Source of the DNA: Verpa conica | Taxonomy: Eukaryota; Ascomycota; Pezizomycetes; Pezizales; Morchellaceae | Assembly (NCBI GenBank): GCA_033030425.1 | Contig: JAUFSD010000013.1 | Coordinates: forward strand, 1,469,697 to 1,533,696 | Direction: 5' to 3' | Length of the DNA stretch: 64,000 bases | In this document: in pieces, positions 35,913-45,900 of the stretch | Layout: each line of letters begins with the position of its first letter | Position numbering within the stretch: position 1 is the first letter of the stretch | Notes under the pieces: model-generated | What the model saw: only the letters and a program-made list of their open reading frames with translations | The model's database searches: none | Told to the model about the DNA's origin: nothing | Position numbers and translations under genes: made by a program

Positions 35913-36790
35913 TGATAGTAGAGAAGATGTCTTGAGATCTTTTATATGCACTTCCTCTTGTCCAGGTACTTTTGTCTCGGCACCTGGACCTCTCTCCTGG
36001 CCACGGCGCAACTCTCGTTCGTGACTTCGCTGACTGCTGACAAGCTGCGCCCTACCCCTACCCCCCTACCCCAGGCACCCCACGTCTGCCCCAGCACCGC
36101 CTGACTGCCTGCAGTCGCTGTGGCGCTGCTCCTAGGCTTGCTTGCTTGCTGCGCTTGGTGGGGGGGAGCGCGACTGCGCGAATCATGAGAAATCACTCGG
36201 TTTTTGTCGCGGTTTCGTTTCTTGAGTGAGAGAGTGCAGTCCTTTTTCACAGTGGGACCTAGCTGACAGTGGTCTAAATGTCCTGTAACTTCTCTTTTCT
36301 ACTTTTGCTTGTCCAGGTACTTCTCTCTCGGCACCCGGACCTCGGCCCTCGCCACGGTACGGTTCTCGTCTAGGCCTTCGCTGACTGCTGACAACCTGCG
36401 CCCTACCCCCTACCCCCCTGCGCCCTAAACCCCTGCCCTAGGCACCCCACGTCTGCCCCAGCACCGCTTGCCTGCTTGCTTGCTGCGCTTGGTGGTGGGG
36501 AGGCGACTGCGCGAGTCATGGAAAATCACTCGGTTTTTGTCGCGGTTTCGTTTTTTGAGTAGGGGAGTGCAGTCTGTTTTCTTTGTGGGACCTTGCTGAC
36601 AGTGGAGTTGATGTCCTGTGACTTCTCTTCTTTACTTTTGCCTGTCCAGGTACTTCTCTCTCGGCGCCTGGACGTCGACCCTCGCCACGGCACGGTTCCC
36701 ACCTAGGCGTTCGCTGACTGCCAGCAACCTGCGCCCTGCCCCTACCCCTACCCCCACCCCCCCTGCGCCAGAGACCCCATGTCTGCCCTA
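35842..36790. repeat. Tandem ~335-bp repeats
   Basis: Units are marked by TCACTCGG at 35842, 36193 and 36526. Each carries GTCGCGGTTTCG, a GAGTGCAGTC box, TGTCCAGGTACTT with TCTCGG, CGCTGACTGCTGACAA and a CTTGCTTGC run. The right end of block D belongs to the same family. More copies are at 55.9-56.7 kb. These look like a satellite or minisatellite-type family; no genes are seen. Confidence 0.8.
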
Positions 36791-36963
36791 GCACCCCCTA
36801 CCTGCCTGCTTGCTGTTAAAGTGGGGAGAAGAGTATATCTTCTATGTATTGGATGGGGGAAGGAGTATAGAGTACTTGCGCTGATAAAGCTTCTTGTAGT
36901 ATTACAAGAAAGGCGTTTTCGTATAATTTCTATACTCTTCAGTCAGCGAAGGGGGGGTATATA

Positions 36964-37006
36964 TTATACCCTTTTTGCCTGGTCTGTAGCCTGGGTTAGG
37001 GTCAAC
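36964..37006. repeat. 43-bp leader of palindrome array 1
   Basis: Begins TTATACCCTTTTTGC and ends GGGTTAGGGTCAAC, immediately before the first palindrome. It differs by about three bases from 39351-39393, which precedes array 2. It is exactly one array period long but lacks the palindrome. Confidence 0.85.
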
Positions 37007-38216
37007 TGTCGCTCAACAAAAAGACCAGTGTTGGCGTCAATAATAGCTGTCGGGCAACAGGTTCTCTCTCTCTATGTCTGTAGCTTTCTGTCGCTCGACC
37101 GTACTGGACCTGCGCTGGGCTGCTGCTCTCTGTAAAGCGACAAGAACCTCTCCTCCCAGAAGTGTCAGACATTGTTGCTCGACAGCTATTTGTGGCTTTG
37201 GGGGCTGCGGATTGGTGTCGAGCGACAAGAACCTCTTCCCCCCAGAGGTGTCAGATATTGTTGCCCGACAGCTATCTGGGTCTTTGCTTCATCTGTCTGC
37301 TTGTCGCACAACAGCTTTTTGTGGCATTAGGGGCTGTAGATTACTGTCGGGCCACAACATATAGAGACTTCTCTGGCACCTGCTTTCTGTCGAGCGACAA
37401 GAACCTCTTCCCCACAGAAGTGTCAGATATTGTCGCCCGACAGCTATATGGCTTCTTCTGTGGCCTGCCTGACTGTTGCTCAACAGCAATTGGGGACTTT
37501 GCTGCTTGTACCTAGTTGTTGCACGACAGCTTTTATGGCCTTGGGGGGCTGCAGATTACTGTCGAGCGACAAGAACCTCTTCCCTCCAGAGGTGTCAGAT
37601 ATTGTCGCCCGACAGCTATCTGGGTCTTTGCTGGATATGGGTAATTGTCGTCCGACAGCTATATGGCTTCTGCTGTGGCCTGCCTGACTGTCGCACGCCA
37701 GCAATTGGGGACTTTGCTGCCTGTACCTGGTTGTCGCACGACGGCTTTTATGGCTTTAGGAGGCTGCAGGTTACTGTCGAGCGACAACATATGGGGATAT
37801 CTCTGGCACTTGCTTCTCGTCGAGCGACAGCAATTGCAGCCCCCTGGGATTACAGTTACTTGTTGCACGACAGCTATTCAGGCCTTTGCTGGGTACGGGT
37901 AATTGTCGCCCGACAGGTATATGACTTCTCTTGTGGCCTGCCTGACTGTCGCTCGACAGCAATTGGGGACTTTGTTGCTTGTACCTAGTTGTCGCCCGAC
38001 AGCTATCTGGGCCTTTGCTAGGCGCAGCTGTTTGTCGCTCGACAGCCTTTCTTGACAACTCTGGCACTTGCTTCTTGTCGGGCGACAGGTATTGCAGCCC
38101 CCTGGGACCTACAGTAACCTGTCACACGACAGAAAATGGACCACTCTAGCCCCACACCTAAACTGTCGCACGACGGGTTTTCTTTACCTGGCGCTGCAGC
38201 TTACTGTTGCTCGACA
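37007..38216. repeat. Palindrome array 1: 29 copies of TGTCGNNCGACA at 43-bp period
   Basis: Starts at 37007, 37048, 37089, 37131, 37173, 37216, 37259 and onward in steps of exactly 43 bp to 38076 (21 consecutive identical steps), then 38120, 38164 and 38205. The 12-base repeat is palindromic with a variable central pair (CT, AG, CC, GG, CA, TC). At least 12 copies are perfect and most others differ at one or two bases. Spacers are 31 bp and fall into about seven sequence families that recur in shuffled order. There is no open reading frame of note across it. The geometry is CRISPR-like, but the repeat is far shorter than any CRISPR repeat and no cas-like gene is present. Four helical turns are about 42 bp, so all sites lie on nearly the same DNA face. 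Confidence 0.92.
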
Positions 38217-38239
38217 CCCATAGACCCCCCATATGGACT

Positions 38240-38763
38240 CCCCATATAGACTCCCCTGCGCTGCAGCCCTACCCCCACCTGCCTGGGCGCCTGCTGCAGA
38301 CGTCGCTGTGACGTTGCTTCGGCGCAGCGCTGGGACCTGCTTGATCCACGGCGCGATCCATGGTGGTTTTCGGCTGGGAGCGAGGTTTTGGCGACTTTTG
38401 TAGTCTCTTGTGTATCTTTATTTCTAGAGAGGGACAATCAGACAGTGTCTTGGCGGTCATAAGCTCTCTCTCTATGTACCTGGACATTGTCGAGTACTTC
38501 CTCGCTTGCCTCTCGCCTGCGCGCTGCTGCAGGTTGCTCAATCACCTTGAGCTCTGGACCACGGCGCGCGGTGCAGTACTGCATATTGACCTGCTCGACG
38601 CCTTGCAGCTTGCCTAGCTACCTGGGGCCTGTTCCTGGCGTCGCTGCCTGCTTGTCTGCCTGCTTGCCTGCTGCTGCGCAGTCCCACGAGTCACGAGATA
38701 TCACTCGGTCCATGTCACGATTTCAATTCTTGAGTGGGGGAGTGCAGTCTTTTTTCACTCTAT
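38240..38763. repeat. Flank block D, copy 2
   Basis: Copy of 35396-35912, separated from the last palindrome of array 1 (38205-38216) by only ~24 bp that read like a partial duplication of its own start (ATAGACCCCCC, ATATGGACTCC). It ends with TCACTCGG (38701) and GAGTGCAGTC as in copy 1. Confidence 0.85.
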
Positions 38764-39350
38764 ACTCCGCACCGTGGCTAGACCAAAATCGTGGCTAGGC
38801 GACAACACAACAACCACAAAGAAAGTATTTATAATTAAAGAAGTATAGACTAAAGAGCACCTGGAGAATCGATTGCAATAAAAAAAAGGCGAATACAGGG
38901 GGTTGTGGCTGTGTTGCTATGGGGCTGCTACATGGGACTTTTGTAGTGTATATCTGGTCATGACTTTTGCGTTATTCTACACCAAAAACAGGGGACTTTT
39001 GCGTTAGTCTAGCGAATATCTCAGTACTAGTAAATATACTATAATGGCGGAAAAGTCACAGTTAGTCCTTGTATGTCGTGGGGTTTTCCGAGCGCTGAAA
39101 GCAGGGATCGATAGAGAAAAGGAAGGCGAATCGACCCATACATTTAGAATCGCTAAACTCCATGATTTTTACATCCATATATCCAGTAGAAGGGGTGGTC
39201 ATTTTCCGTGGGGGAGCGCCAAGCGCTGCCGAGACCAGCAGCACCTGCCTTATCTGGCAGCGCCACCAAGCACGCCATAATTAAAAGCGACTTTATAGAT
39301 GGCGCCATAATTAAAAGCGACTCTATAGACGCATGCACAAATCTGACCAA
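38764..39350. other. Gap between block D and array 2
   Basis: No gene recognised; the frame 39044-39280 has no motif. A 28-bp direct repeat built on GCGCCATAATTAAAAGCGACT occurs twice at about 39279-39330. The leader of array 2 begins at 39351. Confidence 0.5.
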
Positions 39351-39393
39351 TTATACCCTTTTTTGCTGGTCTGTGGCCTGGGTTAGGGTCAAC
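39351..39393. repeat. 43-bp leader of palindrome array 2
   Basis: Near-identical to 36964-37006 and in the same position relative to the first palindrome (39394). Confidence 0.85.
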
Positions 39394-41501
39394 TGTCGCT
39401 CGACAAAAAGACCGGAATTGGCGTCGATAAAAGCTGTCGGACGACAGATTCTCTCTCCCTTTCCCTGCAGTCTTCTGTCGCTCGACTACGCTAGACCTAG
39501 GCTGTGCTATTGTTATCTGTCGCACGACAAGAATCCCCCCACTTGAGAGATGCAGAAGTTGTCGCCCGACAGCCCTAGGGGCTTTTTCGGCTGCTACTTC
39601 CTGTCGGGCGACAAGGATCTCCTCCCACCAGAGGTGTCAAATATTGTCGCCCGACAGCTATCCAAGCCTTTGGTGGGTATGATTACTTGTCGCCCGACAG
39701 CAATACCACATTTCCTGCGGCCCAGCTGCCTGTCGCACGATAGCTTCACTGACGCGGCGGTTAGGAGTTAGGGTAGCTAACTGGCTAACTGTTGTCCGAG
39801 AATATGTCGGACAACAGTTAGCCAGTTAGCTACCACGGCATGAAATTATCGAACGATACAATATTCTTTTAGTTTCTAATTTGTTTCGTTACACGATTGT
39901 TCTTTTATAACCATTTTAATAATATCTTATCGCTCGACAGCTAGTAATCAGTGGATCTCAGAAAATCTTGTCGCACGACATGGTGACCTCTCATAGCATA
40001 AAAACAATTCATCGCACAACTATTGTATAGAGCTAATAAGCTGCTTATTTCCGTCGTACGATACTTCAGAACCCAGTCTATTAATCATTTCTTATCGCTC
40101 GACAACCTCTAGTATTAATATTTACTCTTAGGTTGTCGTTCGATATGCTTTGAGAATATATTATATGGACTAGAATGTCGTTCGATACTATTTATAGTTA
40201 TTATGAATTGTTTTCATTGTCGCTCGAGAAATATTAATATAAAACCATACGTGAATTTTGTCGCCCGACATCTTCTCTGTATGGGTATTTCCTATCATTC
40301 TATCGTACGATAAGATTCCCCTCTACTCATTCGCTATTCATATTATCATTCGACAATGGTATCGTTAGTTCCGTTTCTCCATTTTCGTCGCTCGATCATA
40401 CCTTTCTTATTTAGTTCTTCGAAACCATATCGTTCGACAGACATTATCCGTTTCCTCACTTCATAGACTCTATCGCTCGATAGCATTTTGCTTATTTCTT
40501 CCCCCTATAAATCTATCGTTCGACATGTTTTCATCTTCTTTCCATCCTCCTATCCCGTCGCTCGACAAGCTTTATTCTATTTCCTCTTCTTCTACCTTGT
40601 CGCTCGATAGCACTATCTCCTTTTTCCTCATTTTTTTCCTTGTCGCTCGATAGCTTTGCTCCCATTTATTCTTCTTGATCTTTATCGCTTAACAGTATTT
40701 TTCTTTCTTCCCTTTCTCTCATCTTGTCGCTCGATAACATTTTTCTCTCTTTCCTCTTCTTTTGTTTTGTCGCTCGATACTCTTTGTTCTAATCCCTCCT
40801 CTTTAATTTTATCGCTCGACAAGTTTTTTCTCTAATTCCTATCTTACATCTTGTCGCTCGACAGGTCTTTGTTCTAATTCCTTCTCTTAGATTTTATCGC
40901 TCGACAAGTTTTTGTTCTAATTCCTTTCTTACATCTTGTTGCTCGACAGGTTTCTGTTTTATTTCCTCTTCTTCATTTTTATCGCTCGACAAGTTTTTGT
41001 TACAATTCCTCCTTTTAGATTTTATCGCTCGACAGTATTTTCCTCTCATTCCTTTCTTACATCTTGTCGCTCGACAGGTTTCTGTTTTATTTCCCCTTCT
41101 TCAATTTTATCGCTCGACAGGTTTTCTTCTCTTTTGCTTTTCTTCTATCTCATCGCTCGACAGTATCTTCCTCTTATTTTCTTCTTCTATTTTGTCGCTC
41201 GATAGCTTCTTATCCTATTTTCTCTCCTTCGCTTTCATCGCCCGACAGCTTTTCCTCTGTTTTCCCTCTTTCAATTTCATCGCTCGACAGCTTTTTTCGC
41301 TCCCTCGGCGCTCCTGATTTTGTCGCTCGACAGCTTTTTTCGCTGCCTCGGCACTCCTGACTTTGTCGCTCGACAGCTTTTTTCGCTACCCCAGCAATCC
41401 TGATTCTGTCGCTCGACAGCTTTCCCCACCCACCCACACATTTCTTTTATCGCCCGACAGGATTTAAAATACCATGACCCTCCTGATTCTGTCGCTCGAC
41501 A
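39394..41501. repeat. Palindrome array 2: ~49 copies of T(G/A)TCGNNCGA(C/T)A at 41-43 bp
   Basis: Positions start 39394, 39435, 39476, 39518, 39560, 39602, 39645, 39688, 39731. After a large hairpin they continue 39847, (39888 degenerate), 39928, 39969, 40010, 40052 and so on to 41490 at 41-43 bp. The first steps (41, 41, 42, 42) repeat those of array 1. From ~39.85 kb the spacers turn AT-rich and the outer palindrome bases often become TATCG or CGATA; from ~40.5 kb the spacers are pyrimidine-rich. The inner TCG-NN-CGA is kept almost throughout. Spacers show little similarity to one another after the first nine. The last palindrome ends about 155 bp before the start codon at 41656. Confidence 0.9.
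39772..39834. repeat. Perfect 28-bp-arm hairpin inside array 2
   Basis: Left arm 39772-39799 (GGTAGCTAACTGGCTAACTG then TTGTCCGA) is the exact complement of right arm 39807-39834, with loop GAATATG. It includes the word TGTCGGACAACA, related to the array palindrome, and sits where the unit after 39731 is expected. Confidence 0.9.
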
Positions 41502-41655
41502 GCTTTCCCCTACCCCTAACCCTACTCCAATTTCTCACCCCCTCACATCATCGCCGCACCACCACTCTAAGCTACTAAAATCATATACTTTCTTCCCGAG
41601 ACGTCTTTACATCATCTTCTAGATTCCCCTCGATTCCCTTCTTATAAACCAAATC

Positions 41656-42864
41656 ATGAGCCAGCTTTCGGTTACGTATTCAGAGGTCCCGACCGAGCGA
41701 GATCCCCCTGAGATCGCAGCTCGCTTCGGAGATCGCGAGCGGAGGCGAGAGCGGTTTCTATCAAACTACCAACAGTACCATCCTACGGAGAATGTAATGG
41801 CACTAGCAAACGATGTGTTCGAGTTCAAGGAGACTACCGCGACTTTACTTCAGGAGTGGCGGTCAGTGGACAGGACTGTCTCGAATATAGAGAGGACGAT
41901 TGCGAGGCAGGAGTCTTTATTGCAAAGTTTATCTACCGGACAGGCGAATTTGGATACCAACCTCGCTAATAGCATTACTCATGTTACGTCCGTCCTTAGC
42001 CAGATGAATAGTATCTATTCAAAGATGGGAGATCTTGACCGTTCAGTTCTGCAAGCCAACACTAGTCTAACTACTGTTGATCGTCAGGCTACTGTCCTCA
42101 AAACTTTAGAAGCCAATACACAGAAATTACTAGAGATCAGTGGGGGGTTAGTGATCCGTATAAACGGCCTCGAGGATCATGCCGGTAGTTCTGAAGAGCG
42201 GATGGAAGAGCTACGGACTACAATATCGTCGGTCGGGACAAAGATCGGAGGGTTAGAGGAGCACATCGACAGGTTCGATGGGCATATGAATGGGTTGGTG
42301 CGGAGAATGGGAGGGCTAGAAGAGTATATGGATAGGTTCGATCAGAGGATGGGAGGACTTGATGAGCATATAAACAAGCTCGATGGGCGTATGGATGGGT
42401 TGGAGGGGAGGATGGGGGGTCTAGAGAAGCATATGGGCAACCTCGATGGGCGTATGGATGGGATGGAGGGGAGGATGGGGGGTCTAGAGAAGCATATGGG
42501 CAACCTCGATGGGCGTATGCATGGGATGGAGGGGAGGATGGGGGGTCTAGAGAAGCATATGGGCAACCTCGAAGGGCGTATGGATGGGTTGGAGGGGAGG
42601 ATGGGGGATCTAGAGAAGCATATGGGCAACCTCGATGGGCGTATGGATGGGTTGGAGGGGAGGATGGGGGATCTAGAGAAGCATATGGGCAACCTCGATG
42701 GGCGTTTGAATGGGATGGAGGGGAGTATGGAAAAATTAAATAATCGTATGGAGACGCTAGAAAGCAGTGTTGCTTCCCTCAAGCAGTCTTTTGATCAGTT
42801 TGGACCCAGTCAGATGATGCTCTCGTCGAAACTAGACCTGCTTCTTGAGAGATTCCCGGGATGA
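41656..42864 (+). CDS. Repeat coiled-coil protein, unknown function
   Basis: An intronless 402-aa frame from ATG 41656. Residues 1-50 are charged (GDRERRRERF). Residues ~50-200 are heptad-rich with SNIERTIARQ and similar. Residues ~200-375 consist of a 21-aa unit (three heptads) GRMDGLEGRMGGLEKHMGNLD repeated about six times almost exactly, after earlier divergent units. The C terminus returns to ordinary coiled coil. No signal, membrane segment or enzymatic motif. A long parallel coiled coil that oligomerises is the likely structure. It lies immediately downstream of palindrome array 2, whose CT-rich end must contain its promoter, so regulation through the palindromes is possible. Confidence 0.75.
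   Translation: MSQLSVTYSEVPTERDPPEIAARFGDRERRRERFLSNYQQYHPTENVMALANDVFEFKETTATLLQEWRSVDRTVSNIERTIARQESLLQSLSTGQANLDTNLANSITHVTSVLSQMNSIYSKMGDLDRSVLQANTSLTTVDRQATVLKTLEANTQKLLEISGGLVIRINGLEDHAGSSEERMEELRTTISSVGTKIGGLEEHIDRFDGHMNGLVRRMGGLEEYMDRFDQRMGGLDEHINKLDGRMDGLEGRMGGLEKHMGNLDGRMDGMEGRMGGLEKHMGNLDGRMHGMEGRMGGLEKHMGNLEGRMDGLEGRMGDLEKHMGNLDGRMDGLEGRMGDLEKHMGNLDGRLNGMEGSMEKLNNRMETLESSVASLKQSFDQFGPSQMMLSSKLDLLLERFPG
42380..42720 (+). repeat. 63-bp coding tandem repeat
   Basis: About five and a half units of 63 bp with the words GGTCTAGAGAAGCATATGGG and CAACCTCGATGGGCGTATGG. Units differ at only a few positions, so homogenisation is recent and length variation is expected. Confidence 0.9.
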
Positions 42865-44971
42865 TGAGGAAAGAAATTTTTAGTGAGTTATCCGATACTT
42901 CATTAGGCTTACTGTACTTACGTTTATAGATTCATTGTCCGCCGCTCTTTTTTCCCTACATCGCTTCCCACTACAATTATCGGCCGCCAAACGAAGTGTT
43001 CGCCTATCGTTTTTGTTTTTGTTTCTGTTCTTTTTCTTTTAGGGGGGGTACAGTAGTATAGACTTGTATTGCAGTACATTTTGATTTTTTTCCCATCGTT
43101 TTGTAGTTTTTCTGTTTTGTTTATGTTCTCTCTTGTCTATTTTTCACCCCTATTCTTTTTTTTTCTTTTAGGATTCTCGGTCTCTTGTTAAGGTGTAGTA
43201 TGGTTTCAATATCTAGATAAAATTATTCAGGTGTCTAATATCTACAACTTGAGCCGCAGCATTACTAGTAGTCAGCACCCAAGCGCCAATTGAATGATCG
43301 GATAACTTCGATGCCAACACATACCAGTCGAATCTTGCCTTAAAACCGTTCAAGAATATTGTAAAAAAAAAAGTTACCCGATCATAGTGTTACAATAATT
43401 AAATACCCTTTTTTCTACGGTAATCAAACACTTTATTGCTGCGTTAGGGGGCTCTTGTGTGCCAGAAAAATAACGATAATCTGATAAGATCGTACTAAGA
43501 ATTTATCAGATCCTCGTCAACACCCATTACAACCGAGCCTCATTGATAACTACCGAGAACCTCATCCCCCTAGTTAATACTTGGGTCATAAGATTTTGTA
43601 ATCCCCTAAGAGAAATCTCCTGAGTAATTTGGGATATCATATCTTCTTGAAAACTTTTTTATCCGTATTTTATACTCGTACATTGATTCAATTGGGGGGG
43701 AGGAAAGCTTAGTTCACAATAGATCACTCGCAAACCCTCTGGATATCTTTGATTGAGTTTCCCGTCGAATGTACCATAATCGACTAAGAGATGGACTAAA
43801 ACTCAGAAGGCTCTTGACTAGGCTCGAGAATCGCTTTGATACGACTATACTATTTATATGTAGTTCTATGTAATGTGTTACAATTAGGACTCGTTGGGTG
43901 CGGCTATATCGTAGATATTGGGACCAAGTAGAAAAGCGAGAAAAATTTACGCACCAACAAGACTATATCCCCCTCGTTTATACGATTCATCTCTTCTAAG
44001 TAGCTCTCTCATATAAAACAGACGGGTCACTTCTACGGGATTTATATAAATTTTACTAAGGCGTTAATTAGGTAGCTGGAGTTAGAGTAGTGACAATAGA
44101 AGACCACGAGAAAATAAACAAGGCCGAGTTAGAATCCACCTAATAATTGTTATAGCAGCGGTCATTTTTTACTCCTTTCATAGCTATTTCCTTTGTAATT
44201 GCTCTATCACACGAGGTGTTGGGCTATCCACGGTCGGAAGAATTCTCATTATTTAATAAACCCCAAGTATGGTATTCTCATATGTATAATAATTTATATC
44301 TCGCGGCGGAAAATATATTTTCTTTCGTTTTGCCAAAAATTATTGTAGTGCCAGACGGGCGGCACGGACACTACGTGTGGGGGTGGTTTTTCCGCTAGGC
44401 CCACTTCTTCTTGCGTGTTACGTAGTTCCGTGGGGCCGTTGTCCCGCCCACACCTCCACGCCTACTGGAACTGCGAGAACTTCCTCGCGATCGGAACACA
44501 AAATCATTCGTAGATCTTATTTTCATGTCTAATATATGAGTATATATTGGGTTTTAATATTCTACTGTTGTCATTTGTTATTTGTTGTAATAAATTTAGG
44601 TGGGATAAACTACTGCGAGCGTGATCGAACTTATCTCGCGAAGCTCTTGGCTGGGGTTAATTTTCCTGAAAGGTTTCAAGTCACTTTTGGCATATATTAG
44701 GTCAAGTACTTTCGTGAGTTATTAGTGTTTAGCAAGCGTGGAGTTAAGACGACGGAGGTTATTTTATATGTTAACTTCTATAACTTAGTGTCTTGTACGT
44801 CCCACCTTCACCCCCGGTCCGGTCACAAACCCAATCCCTTATTCTCAGGTCTCTCTAGTCAAGACTGGGTCTGAGTGGAGCTGCAGCCGCTATCTCTTCT
44901 TCTCATCTAGAGCCTTCTTGTAGTTAGTATAATTATCGACCAGCTAAAACTTGCGTCTAGATTTGTGTATA
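42865..44971. other. Intergenic, no gene recognised
   Basis: T-rich 3' flank of the coiled-coil gene, then AT-rich DNA. A frame at 44216-44398 has no motif. No repeat structure is obvious. Confidence 0.55.
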
Positions 44972-45541
44972 TTACGTACTATCCAACTCGTGCTTCGAAA
45001 GACCATGAATTTCGTTGAGAGTATTCCTAAAGTAATCGAGTTCTCTTTCGAGAGTTTTTATGTGTTCTAGATTCGCTTTTAGAGCGTCTTTTGCTTCTTC
45101 AAGCAGGGTGTGGAAGTGCCCTGCGATATCCCGGAGAAGAACGTTTTCGGCCTCTGTCTCTTTTAATTGTTCCAGAGTCATGTCCTTTGTTCTTTCTCGT
45201 GCCTCTTGTAGCTCTGTCATCAGCTCATCGGGCTCTTCTTCAGGGCATTTTTGCTGTTTTCTAACCGGCCCATCGTCCACTTCGTCCGAAAAATTTGCGG
45301 GTCGCTTCTTGGGTGTGGAGGGGTCGGTATCGTTGGGGCCGGGGCTGCTGTGTTTATTGATCGTAGAATCGGAATTTTCTGCTGCATCGGATATGATTAT
45401 CATTGAAGTTTCTGGACTTGAGGGGAGTACGATCCGCCTGTGATATTTAGTCACTTTCTCTTTATTATCGACCTCCTCATCCTTCCAAATCGGTTGGTTG
45501 TTATCTTCGTTATCATCGATCTGACGCTCGACCACACTCAT
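44972..45541 (-). CDS. Small coiled-coil protein, unknown function
   Basis: 189 aa from ATG 45541. The first half is acidic and disordered (Ser/Pro/Asp-rich), including TPKKRPANF and GPVRKQQKCPEE, which could act as nuclear signals. The second half is a predicted coiled coil (DMTLEQLKETEAENVLLRD, LEHIKTLERELDYFRN). An open stretch 45768-45544 lies just upstream in another frame, but no consistent splice joins it. It is transcribed divergently from the large gene at 45901; the shared ~360-bp region likely holds both promoters. No family recognised. Confidence 0.55.
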   Translation of the reverse strand: MSVVERQIDDNEDNNQPIWKDEEVDNKEKVTKYHRRIVLPSSPETSMIIISDAAENSDSTINKHSSPGPNDTDPSTPKKRPANFSDEVDDGPVRKQQKCPEEEPDELMTELQEARERTKDMTLEQLKETEAENVLLRDIAGHFHTLLEEAKDALKANLEHIKTLERELDYFRNTLNEIHGLSKHELDST

Positions 45542-45900
45542 CTTCACTGCTGTACTTCTTTATTAGCGGTGTTTTTCTTGTAGTATACGATGATTTGTGG
45601 GACAAGAATTTCTGTGTAGTTTTGTGATGAGACGTAGATTTTTCCTGGCTGTTCATACAAACTTAGGTGGGGGGCTCTACGAGTTCTTTTGTTCATAGCT
45701 CTCTGTGGAAGTGAGTATGATACTCTGTCTGAAGGGGGGCTTAACATACATTCTAAGCAGTCACGCACTCAAAGAGATCTTTTTTTGTTAAGTTCTTTTG
45801 AGTTCTGTCTGTTTCTCTCTTTCGAAAGCGGCGTCCTACCAACATCACGAGAAGTAATTTTGACGGCTCCGTTGTTTTATATCAGCTTAGATAAATAGCC

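Noticed and set aside
35217..38600. Many overlapping 60-170 aa frames on both strands through 35.2-38.6 kb
   Set aside because: They follow the repeat period (for example 43 bp is not a multiple of 3, so frames repeat every 129 bp) and show no domain or splice pattern.
37007..41501. Calling the palindrome arrays a CRISPR array
   Set aside because: The repeat is only 12 bp, spacers recur as families, the host is a eukaryote and no cas-like gene is in the window. I report it as a repeat with CRISPR-like geometry.
42342..42782. 146-aa minus-strand repeat frame
   Set aside because: Antisense shadow of the 63-bp repeats of the coiled-coil gene.
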